DNA from: Phragmites australis
Taxonomy: Eukaryota > Streptophyta > Magnoliopsida > Poales > Poaceae
Assembly (NCBI RefSeq): GCF_958298935.1
Contig: NC_084937.1
Coordinates: 23,755,568-23,819,567 of the forward strand
Direction: 5' to 3'
DNA: 64,000 nt
Both the position numbers and the translations under genes were made by a program. Under the pieces are notes generated by a model. It was not told the DNA's origin and did no database searches. It worked only from the letters and a program-made list of their open reading frames with translations. This document shows, one piece after another, positions 11,540 to 23,500 of this stretch; positions within the stretch are counted from its first letter, which is position 1; each line of letters begins with the position of its first letter.

Positions 11540-14500
11540 ATGGAGCTAAAGCCCGGCATGTCGGCGCTCGTCACCGGCGGCGCCTCCGGCATAGGTAAGG
11601 AGCGCCCCTTCTCTCTCCGCGTCCGCGCGCGGACGCCCGCGAATGCTGAGTTGAGTCCTGATGCCCCGTGCCGCTTGCTTTTACCTGTACGAAGGGGGGA
11701 GATTCCTGCGAGCCGGGAGATGCTTGTTTCTGCGTTGACTCGTGGGCTGATTTGGTTTTTTTTTTTCTCGTGAGTTGAGAGCTTCGTGTGGGAAATGGGA
11801 GGGTTGGCCTAATTATGCGTTGTAGCACTTGAACTGGAGGCGAAATTAACGAGGGCGGGGCATGTTATTGCGGTTGAGCACCGCTTATGGTACGGTAATG
11901 GGTTAAAATTGTTTCAGGCAGAGCTAAAAGTGAAGTTTAAGCATCACACGGACACCATTCTTAACTTGTGAATGATTGTTGTGCCCGTACACAATAACAA
12001 CGAGCTCAAGAGTATTGTTAGAAGAGAGTACTGTAGCAGGAACCAGTACCCATCCCCACCTTTAACGAAGTCCAGCACATGCACTTTTCGAGTTGTATCT
12101 GGATTTGGTGCCTGGCAATTATTCTGTATCAAAATGATCTGCTGACAATCGGAGCAGTTTGCAAACTACAGTAGCATATAGCTGATGGGAGAAGCTTTAC
12201 TGGGGAGGTGCACACTTCAAACTGAAGGTTTGCTTGAAACGAAGTTGTGTACTAGAGTCATTACATAACGTGAAACCATGCAGGAATCTCTGTCTATAAC
12301 AAATCTTGGCGAGGTTGCAACTGCAAGCAGAGGATAGTTTAAAAGCAACTGAAAGTTGAGGAGTACAAGCAAAATTAGATTAAACTAGCCACCATATTCT
12401 CAAGCTGACCATGGAATCAGACTGTACTCTCTTATACTGAGCTTATAATAGTGAATAAATAGGCTCGCTATTACTCTGATATGATGTAGATTGTAGACCG
12501 TGAGTTTAATGCGAGGAAAATTTTATGGTAGCTTCTACTCCCTTGAGTGTATGGGAGTATGGATTAAATCTACCCCTTTATTTCAATAGGATAATATAGA
12601 TTCCTTCCAATGTATCAACTGACAATTCTTTTCTGTTTTTCAGGGAAAGCACTTTGCATTGCTTTTGCACAGAAGGGTTTATTTGTGACTGTTGTTGATT
12701 TCTCTGAGGAAAATGGAAGAGAAGTTGCTACATTAGTTCAAAAGGAAAACAACAAATTTCTTGGAGATCTTAGAGTCCCATCTGCTATATTTGTTAAGTG
12801 TGATGTTAGTAATGCAGGTATGATCTTTATGTTTAGGTTTTTGACTTTTAAATGTTAACTGAAAGCACAACTTTGCTTAAGCTCCAGGTTTGCCATGATC
12901 TTAAAGCCACACTATTTGATATGTAGATGATCTTGCTGCTTCTTTTGAGAAACATGTACGCATGTATGGTGGACTAGATATCTGCATTAATTGTGCTGGA
13001 ATTGCCAACAAAACACTAGTTTATGATGATACATCTGATGGAACTAGAACATGGAGGCATGCTGTAAATGTGAACCTTGCTGCTGTTATTGATGGTACTC
13101 GCATTGCAGTAAGTCTATTGTTATTTGTTGGAATGAATCTATCAAGTTGATCTTTCAGTATCTCAAACTGTTAATTTGTAGTAACGCACAGCTTTGGCCA
13201 CCAGTAAAAAATATAATATTATGAATTTGTCGAGACAAATCTTCATATGCAGCTTTTGTATGTCCAATTAAATATTCATAGAGATATTCTGCTAAAAATA
13301 TTGATTTTCACAATTTACAAAGTTTGACTGCATGCATTTCAAAACATCACTTATGTTTTATTCCAGGAAGTAATAGTTTTGTCAGTATGTAGCATGTCCT
13401 TAAGGTTTCCTTGAGAGCAAGAAGTAGGATAGTATTTCAGATCAATTACAATAGACAGATGAGGCTTGCATTATTGATGGAGTTTGAATTCTTCATTTCT
13501 GTATCACTGTTGCCAATGCCACATGTACGCTACTTATGGTTTGATTTTTTAATCACCAGAGTCAAATAATGCGATCCCAAAAGAAGCCTGGTGTCATAAT
13601 AAATATTGGTTCAGCAGCAGGCCTTTATCCTATGTTCTTCGATCCCATATATAGTGGGACAAAAGGTGCATATATGATCCCATATGTTCTTCTGGGCACC
13701 AGATTGCGATTTTGTAATATACAGCCAGTTCAAATATATTGATTTGTGTAAAATAATATGACCATAAAACTTCATTTTTGGCAGGGGGCGTGGTTATGTT
13801 TACAAGGTCACTTGCTCCATTGAAACGCCAAGGTGTTCGTGTCAATGTGCTCTGCCCTGAGGTATTACAAAATTACATGCCTGGATGCAAATCTTTATTT
13901 ATTTTCTATCATTTGCTTACTTGCATTTGCTGTAATATTGTACATATATTTTTTAACCTTGTGAGAATTTGCTAGTGTTATATTTCAAAATATTAACTTG
14001 ACAATAGTACAGTAGAGCACATTGTATTCTCCATTAGATAAATCCGTATTAATAGATAGTTCAACACAGGTGTGGACATGTACTTGAGATAAATTATTAA
14101 ATCAAGATGGGGGCCAGAATTGTTGATAATTCAATCCAAGAAAGTCTGTGGATAATGGGCAAGAATTGATATCCACAGTTTTAGAAACTAGCGTATCATT
14201 TTGTCTGATGAATCATGATTAATTGCTGGTAGGAACAAAGGTGGCGTCGATATTTTATTATTATTATTATTTAGCTTGACCTATGTAATGGACTAATTTG
14301 TGCAGTTTGTTCAAACAAATCTGGCGGAACAAATCAATCGCAAAATTGTAGATGCAACTGGTGGATATTTGAAGATGGAGGATGTTGTTAATGGTATATC
14401 ATTTCTCACATTGCTGAGCTGTAATTAACTGTTTAACACTTTCAGCTTTTTACCATAATTTTATGTGGGGACCAAAAATACTACATATTACTGCAAGCCT

Positions 14501-17500
14501 ATGATGAGCTGTTCTAATATTATGTTGGGATGGGGTGTTTTAAATGATCTAATTGAAGACAAAATTATGTGTACATTTTTTTCTATGTAAAACACAGGTG
14601 AATCTGTTGCTACAAATTGAATTAAGTACATGTAGGTTACTAAACTTGCATGAATATGTCACTTGGATCTCTGAGCTTGAGAACTGTTGCGAATGATAGT
14701 GGGCCCATACCCTATCTGCCTGGTAAAGATGGTCTAGGCACATATCAATAATTTATCTCTTGCATATGATGTTTTATATTTCTCTTGTAATGTTATCTTT
14801 GAAGAACCATTTTATTTGGCTCAGGCGCATTTGAGCTTATAAAGGATGAGAGCAAGGCTGGTGCTTGCCTTTGGATAACGAAACGAAGAGGGATGGAATA
14901 TTGGCCAACGCCAGAAGAACAAAGAAAGTATATACTGAATCCAAGCAAGTCAAAAAGGATGCTGACAAACAACATATATCCCAGTTTCCAAACACCTGAA
15001 TTCTTTGAGAAGATGTAAGTACTAGGTAGTCCTGTCCTGCTCTGTTATATTTTTAGTTCTTAAGATGTGCTAGTCTTGCTCCCTAGCACTTTAGCTGGCT
15101 GTTCTTTTTCAAGCACTTCCCTAACATGGGTTAGGTCACTGATTCGACCACTAAAACAGAAAGTGAACAACATTAGGTCCCATGTTTCTCAATAGCGCTG
15201 CAACATTTGCTAGCAGGAAAGATGTCTGTACTGTATACACCAGCTGACATATTGCTTATTTTGATCTTATGAGATTTACCGTCCTATTAGAAAAATCTTT
15301 TGAATATTATGTTCTACATTCAACATCAATATAAACAGGTTCTTGCTATTTGTTATTTGCATCCGATAAAAACAGAGCTCTTCCAAGTTCTGTATTTTCT
15401 ATGTGAGGGAATGAATATTTCAGATTCTTTTCCTTGGTGTTCTTTTGTTCTTCACTTGTCATTTTATAGAAGGTTATTTGATAAAATGGCAGAGCTTAGA
15501 CTCTATTGCCTGTCAGTTATCATGTTTCACATGAAAAAATTGATGATTTGCCACCCAAAACTTTGGCCCCTTCGATTATAATGCCACCCAAGTCAATGAC
15601 ATATGGGACCGTCTGAGTGTATGACTGTGGACCAGAGTGGCAAATAAGCGAAGCCCATTTTTAGCGGTGGCAAATCATCAATTGGCCCGTTTCACACACC
15701 AGAAAGTTCCTCTGATGGCAATAGCCTGCCAGTTATATCTCACATAGGAACTGAGCTTGGCTTAGTTGGTTGGAGGTGTGGGTGTACACACTCACCACTC
15801 AGGTTCAAGTCCTCTTTGGCTTGAATCTGGGTGTCTATTTCTTCTTAATATGCAAAGTTTCCTAGTTCCTCTTAGGTGATTGATATTTTTTTGTTATTAT
15901 ATCTCACATGCTGGAAAATTCATCGGGGTATTCAAAATTGCATTTACTTTATTAATGATTGTCTCTTAATGATGTTTGTGTAGAGTTGTTCATACACTCA
16001 GCCATAATTTCCGCAATGCTACAAGACTTGACCGTGTGCGATTGAGATTGCCTATTGAACCACACAGTGCTCTGGTTAAAATAATATACGCTGGTGTAAA
16101 TGCTAGTGATGTAAGTCTTTGGTTCTGTATTTCCAATTGCTTTCTTCTGATTGCCCTGTGCCCATTATTAACCTTTGGACAATTTAATGGTCTTGTGCAG
16201 GTAAACTTCAGCTCTGGGCGCTATTTCAGCGGTAATGCTAAAGAAGTTGCCACACGCCTTCCATTTGATGCTGGTTTTGAGGTAATTGATGTTCTCACAC
16301 GTCCATGTTAATAGCATGCTCAGTGTTGGATAATGCTTTTAAGATGTATTACTCTGTAGCAACTTGCATTGTCATTCTTATACCATAAATTCCCAAGCAT
16401 AACAATGTTACTGATAGTTCGATGGAGAAAGTTAATCATAGCAGTGAGCTCGCTAACAGCAGCAGGATCAGCAGACTTTTGTTGTCATCGTTCCACATGA
16501 CACAATAGGAAAAACGGACGAAGTATGGTCATAACTCTGATTCATCAAATGCATCATGACATAAACTATAGTTGGTCCACTAAAAGAAAAACAGGAGACT
16601 CCATGGCATACAACATACTTATATCAATACCTGATTGCACATTCTATAATTCCATATGCATAGGCATTACGATATATAATTGAGTTACTGCATAGCCCTC
16701 CAGAGAAGTCAGAATTATTTCTGTACAAATTGCATTACAACTTTCTTTCTGGTCACCTGGGATGCTTTGACTTTCCTCATTAATTTTCCTTACCTTTTTT
16801 TCTCATGAGGAATCTTAATATATGCAGGGTGTGGGAATTGTTGCTTCTGTTGGAAATTCAGTGAATCATATCAAAGTTGGCACTCCGGTGGCCCTTATGA
16901 CTTTTGGAAGCTATGCTGAATTCTCTCTGGTGCTGCGTTTTATGTCCATTTGTTACACATTAAATTACCTGCTAGCTCATGTCCTCCTTGAAATGAAAAT
17001 CCCCAGCCTTTTGAATTCTCTGTCTGTCAGTAATGATTTTTCGCTTCACATCTTTCTTATGAAGGTTCTAGCCAAACATCTTCTTCCAGTGCCAAGACCA
17101 GACCCGGAGGTTGTTGCTATGCTGACATCAGGACTGACTGCTTCAATTGGTCTTGAAAAGGTTAAATTGATACACACACACACACACACACACATATATG
17201 TTTGTTTTCATTGCCTCCTGTATGGTCAACCAAACTTTTGTGCACTGAAATATTTATTTTGCATCCTATTCTGATGTGGTTGAATTTTTTGCTGGCTTTA
17301 GGCAGGCCAAATGACATCTGGGCAAGTTGTTTTAGTTACAGCAGCTGCTGGTGGAACAGGACAATTCGCTGTTCAGGTCAGCCGATGCCATTTTGATAAC
17401 ATTATTATGTCTTATTTGTTTGATGTAATGCTCAATTGCTCATAGTCATATATTTGTATATATTGCAAGGAGTCCAAACTTTAAAACCGTTTATTTAACT

Positions 17501-20500
17501 CCCCGAACTTTAAATACTAGATCACATAACCCCCTGAAGTGGTTTGCAACAGTAGTTTTGATGACGTGGCGGAGGTTTTGGTGATGTGGCTGCCATGTCA
17601 CCTGTTTTTGATGACGCGGCTACCACGTTTTGAATCCCCTAGTGGCTGGAACTTTTTACACCGACCGTATTCTGGCCATTGAAGCAGATAGTGGGACCGG
17701 ATGGTTTGACCAGGTCAAAATTGACCATGGGCTGTGGTTGCACAGGGTAGCCACGGCAGCAGTTCAGCGCAAGCTCGCTGCTGACGGCTTGGGTGACGGT
17801 GCAGCCGGGGGAAGGCGGCACAAGCGTCGGCATGAACTTGCGAATCCATTTGAAGGGTTTTCGGCCAGAGGGTCCGATCGGAGCCTAGCCGGCGATGTGC
17901 AGCAGGCGACGACAACGCTCGACGCATGCAGATAGCCACACTGGTGTCGGGCTGACTGCACCGCAACGCGCACACAAGATGTGTGATGGCCCCTCGAAGT
18001 TCACCTTGGTCACCAATAGAAGGAACGAGGCTCAGCAGGAAGGTGTCGATGGCAAGGGGCGGAGAAGACGTCAGACTTAGGGAAGAAGGCGCGCTGCTTG
18101 TTGATTTGCTCGGGGAAGGGGCGGATTGGCGCGAAGGAAGGCTGGGAAAGCTTCATGCGACCTCCTGCTTCTCTTCCATGAACTCGGTGTGTGCTGATCT
18201 GGCTTGGGTTCACCAGATTTTTCACCGCGGCGGTGTGGATTTGCGGCGGCTGCTTCGTGTATGCGGTGCGCTGTTGCTGCTGGCTCTCGGTTCGTGGCTC
18301 AATGGGAGGAGAGGGAGCAGGGAAAGGAGTGGAGGGGTGGCGCGGGAGGGGCACGCACGACGGTTGCGGCGTGGGAGGGGCACACATGGCCACGTGTGCA
18401 CTGCCATGTCAGCGAAAATGATATCGTGGGCAGCCACGTCATCAAAACCGCTGCTGCAAACCACTCTAGGGGGTTATGTGATCCGATATTTATAGTTCAG
18501 GGGGGGTGTTAAATAAACGGTTTTAAAGTTCGAGGGGTTATCTAGACAACAAGAATAGTTCAGGGGAGTAATTTGGACTTTTTCCTAAATATAATGTTTT
18601 ATATTATTTTTTGGAACTTGAACAGGATAACCATTCCTTGTAAGTTGGATAACTAGCTCTTAGGGCCATGCTTTAATCACTAAATGCACTTTTTGCTGCA
18701 TCGAGCAATGAGCATGATATTCTAGGGTATGGGGATGACCATCTTTTGTTCTGTGTACATGTTATTCTATTTTGTTAATCATTTGCTATTGTTTTTTTAA
18801 CCCTGGACCATATCCTTATATTCTGAATTGTTTCTTTACATATCTTCACTAGCTGGCAAAACTAGCAGGCAACAAGGTTGTTGCGACATGTGGAGGTGAA
18901 AGTAAGGCTGCACTTCTGGCTTCCTTAGGAGTTGATCGTGTCATCAATTACAGAAATGAAAGAATCAAAGATGTATGTTTTTGTTTCAGTTTTCCAGATT
19001 TACGTTCTGTACATTTACTGCACAGAATGCAATTTTACTATGTAATGTTTTATGCGTCATCAATTTTACTGTACATCACCTTAGGAGTCAGCTTGATAGC
19101 ATATTCTTGTGTTGGCATAAATGTGCTACGTTTATTTTGTAGTCTATTATAGGTTTCTGTTATTGAGTTTTGTCCTACCTCTTGTGTTACCCTTACACTA
19201 GTGTAACCTTTCATGTAGCATGCATAATGCTAATGCAAAATGTTTGATGCACATGCTTGAATTACACTCATGTTGTGATGTGTCTGTAGAAAATGTTTAG
19301 TCACTAGTAGTATTGCTGAAATTATCAGTTCTAACTTTCAAGTGACTGTAAACTATTTAAACCGATCCCTTATTTGTGTTTTTCTCAATGCGTTTATTAT
19401 GTTTGAATTCAGGTTCTGAAGGAAGAGTTCCCAAGAGGTTTAGACATCATATATGAATCTGTAGGTGGGGAAATGTTTGGCTTGTGCTTAAATGCACTCG
19501 CAATCCATGGGCGACTCATTGTAATTGGTATGATATCTCAGGTAATGTTGGCAGACCTCGAAACTCATGTCTTTTATTTATTATATTGTGAGTGGCAACA
19601 TCCGAGGGGGGATATCCGGATATGTAAAAATTGTTTCGCGCTCCACCAAAATGAACATCCAGACTTTTAAGACAAATGATAAGTTTGTTAGACATATGTA
19701 GTTGGATGTTATTAGCCCTTAGTATAGGGGGTTCTTTGTATATGTACACAACTGTACATAGCCCTTTGAGGTCCTGGAATACAATATGAGTTGTTCATTT
19801 CTATCATGGTAGCAGAGCTTTAGGGATGTTCTCGATCCACACCGGACCTTCCATCCCTGCCACCGACGTGCCGCCAGCGAGTCGCCGGTGAGCCTCCGTC
19901 GGCTGTGGTCAAGCAACTCCACCTTCTTCCCTCTTCCCTTTCCTTGTTCCTCTCATTCCCCACCCGATCCCATACCCTTCCGCGCGGGCGCCACCATTGC
20001 CGCTGAGGCGTGCTTGCTCGAGCTCGCCGTCGCCTTCCGCTCCCGTGTCCGCTCGCGGTCCGCCGCTACATACGCCCAAGGAGGCTGAGAAGCTGGACCC
20101 CATCAAGCTTGTGTTAGCCTACGCCGCCACCTACAAGGAGAGGGACAGCCCGGTGCCGGCCCCGCCTTTGCGATGTGCGTGACGATGACGAGAGCCGCCA
20201 CCCCTCCTTCGACCCATGTTGTGTGCTCGATCTGCTTAGGGCCGCTCCTGCTATGCCCCACCTCCCCATGGGACGTCGTCACCCAATCTATGCTCCCCTT
20301 CTCTCCTGCTGCTGATGTGTGCTGTTGTTGCTGCTGATGGTGTGCTGTGTGCATTGCGTTGTGTTGTGTAGTAAAGACACTAGTGGAGGAACACGCACCA
20401 GCGAGCATGGCTACTCCTCCGCTTCCCTCGCAGACCACCCCTATCGTCAAGTTGGATGAGACCAACTATCAGGAGTGGGCGGCACACATGTGGGTCATCC

Positions 20501-23500
20501 TCGATAGCTATCACCTACTGGGACACGTCACAGGTACGAGGCCCTATCCTCCGATGCCCGTCCTGCCGACGTCATCGGCGACACCATCTCCTGTCATGAT
20601 GGATGAAGACAAGGTTGCTACATAGGCGACTAATGATGCCTTTGCCATTGACATTGCGGATGCTGAGGAGGCTTATCAGGCTGCCCTCGATGCTCTAGAG
20701 CAGTGGCATGCCGATGAGGCTCGAGTGAAGGCCATGCTCGTTCACAGTGTCAGCCGTGACATTTCCATGGAGATCATCAAGCTCCCTAGCTCGTGGGCAA
20801 TCTGGATGTACCTTGAAGAGCACTATCACTAGGGTGGTGAGGCTCTCTACTAGTTGGGGCAGCTTGTGAGCTTTCGGCAGGGTGACTCCACTGTGGACGC
20901 ATTCTACTGGCAGTTCACTTGTCTGTGGCGTCAAATCGACGATACGGATCATCCACTCTACTCCAGCTGCTCCACTTGCTGGCGGATGCAACAAGCTCAG
21001 CGTGACAGGCGGCGCATGTACGACTTCCTTATGTGACTTCGGCCTGAGTTTGAGCCCGTCCGTGCTTAGCTTGTGAGCATATCGCCGACCACTGTGGAGG
21101 TGCTTATTGCTCTTCGAGCCGAGGAGACACGGCTCTGAGCAACCATTAGTAGTTGTTCTGGCTGCGTCTACTGCTGCTTCGCAGCCTCTCTGAGCAACCA
21201 TTAGTAGTTGTTCTGGCTGCATCTACTGCTGCTTCGCCTTCGGCTTCCACTTCGATGACTCGAGCTACGACTTCGTCTTCTGCCTCTACACCGACAACAG
21301 CTTTTGCACCTGCCTCTACTTTTAGAGACATCCAGTGCACCTACTGTAAGAAGTGGGGGCACTCTCGCTAGGAGTGTAGGATCCAGATGAAGGAGCTTCA
21401 GGCCCGCAGTGGTGGTGGTCCCTCCAAAGGGGGTCATCAAGTGGCTCCTCAAAAAGGGGGTCCCCAGGTGGTTCCTTTCAAGGGGGCACCACACTGTCAC
21501 CGAGTGACATTGCTCAGCGTGTCTCCATTCTTCAGCGTCTCACTCACCCATCCTCGTCGGGATCTGTTGGCATTGCTCAATCTTCTCCAGGTATTTGGAT
21601 CCTGGACTCTGGTGCCTCATTTCACATGACACCAGATTCTTCCTCTCTCACTTCTACATGGCCTCCTGCTATTCCTATCTCTGTTCAGATAGCTAATGGC
21701 ACGGCTATGCTAGTCACCTGTCAAGGCACTCTTGTCACACCTCATGTTATTGTTCCTGATGTGTCTCATGTTACTAAGCTTTCTATGCAACTTCTTTCTG
21801 TGGTCAGCTCATTGACCAGGGTTATCGTGTTAGTTTTGATTCTTCCTCTTGTTTTGTTCAGGACTGTTAGACCAAGGCAATAGTTGGGACTGGCTGCCGT
21901 CGTAGAGACCATCAAGGCCTCTACATCCTCGATCATCTTCATCTACCATCCACTACTTCCGCCACATCGTCATTGATGTCTTCTGCCGCTGCTTCCACCA
22001 TCGCTTCATCAGTTTGTTTTGCTCAGTGACATCATCATTTAGGTCATTTGTGTCGATCTCGCTTGTCATCTTTAGTGAGTTAGGGTTTTCCTCAGTCCCA
22101 GCAGCCTCCTCGCCTTCGAGCCGATTTTCTCTCTTCGGCTCCTGAGCTGTCTCCTCAGGCTCTTCTTGCAGTTGAGCCTGGCTCGTATCGTGAGGCTGCT
22201 TCTCATCCTAAGTGGCAGCTTACTATGGCAGAGGAGCTCGCTGCCCTTTAGCGCACTAGTACTTGGGACCTTGTTCCCCTGCCTCCTCATGCTTGGCTCA
22301 TCACTTGCAAGTGGGTCTACAAGATTAAGACCCGCTCAGATGGCACCATTGAGTGTTACAAGACTCGTTTGGTTGCTCGTGGTTTCCAACAGGAGCATGG
22401 TCGTGATTATGATAAGACATTGCTCCTGTCACTCACATGACCATTGTTCCTTTGCTCATTGTTGTTGCTTTAGTTCGTCAGTGGTCCATCTCCCAGCTTA
22501 ATGTCAAGAATGCATTTCTCAATGGAGGTTTACATGAGGAGGTATACATGTATCCACCTCCAGGTTATTTTGCTCCAGCTAGGCATGTTTGCCGTCTAAA
22601 ACGTGCCCTCTATGGACTCAAACAAGCACCTCGTGCTTGGTTTGAGCGCTTCACCTATGTCATCAATGTTGCTGGATTCTCTTTTAGTGCTCATGATCCA
22701 GCACTCTTCGTTCACACTTCCTCTCGCGGAAGGACGCTTCTCCTTTATGTTGATGACATGCTCATCACTTGGGATGATTCTCAGCACATCTCCTTTGTGA
22801 AGAAGCGTCTTAGCAGTTCATGATGTCTGATTTGGGACTACTACGGTACTTCTTGGGGATTGAGGTCACCTCCATGCCTGATGGCTACTACCTCTCCCAG
22901 CAGAAGTACATTCAGGATAACTTGGATCGTTCTGGGCTCACATATCATTGCATTGCTAAGACTCCTATGGAGCTCAATCTTCACCTTCGTGCTACTGACG
23001 GTGAGCCTCTTGAGGATCCAACTCGCTCTCATCATCTTGTTGGGAGCCTGGTTTATCTCGGTATCACTCGTCCTGACATTTCTCATGCAGTTCATATTCT
23101 CAGCCAGTTCGTGTGTTCCCCCACTCAACTTCACTGCAATCATCTTCTCCGTGTTCTTCGCTATCTACGAGGAACCATCTCACGTCGCCTATTCTTTCCA
23201 CGCTCTAGCTCACTGCAGTGTCAGGTGTATTCTGATGCGACCTGGGCTAGTGATCCCCCTGATCGTCTATCTCTTTCTGCCTATTGTGTTTTCCTTGGCT
23301 TCTCTCTCATTGCCTAGAAGACTAAGAAGCAGACTACAATATCCCGTTAGAGCACCGAGGCTGAGTTGAGAGCTATTGCGTTGGTGACAGCGATCACTTG
23401 GTTGAGATGGCTTCTAGCTGATCTTGGTGTTTCTACTCCGGGTTCTACTCCCCTATTGTCGGACAGAACTGAAGCGATTAGCATTGCCCGTGATCCAGTA

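Noticed and set aside
11176..11773. Open frames on both strands around the start of copy A
   Set aside because: They overlap the GC-rich 5' leader and exon 1 of the SDR-MDR gene, and splicing with conserved exon phases explains the region.
14540..14760. Possible element shared by intron 6 of copies A and B
   Set aside because: The similarity to about 36905-37020 is what is expected of paralogous introns. No terminal repeats are present.
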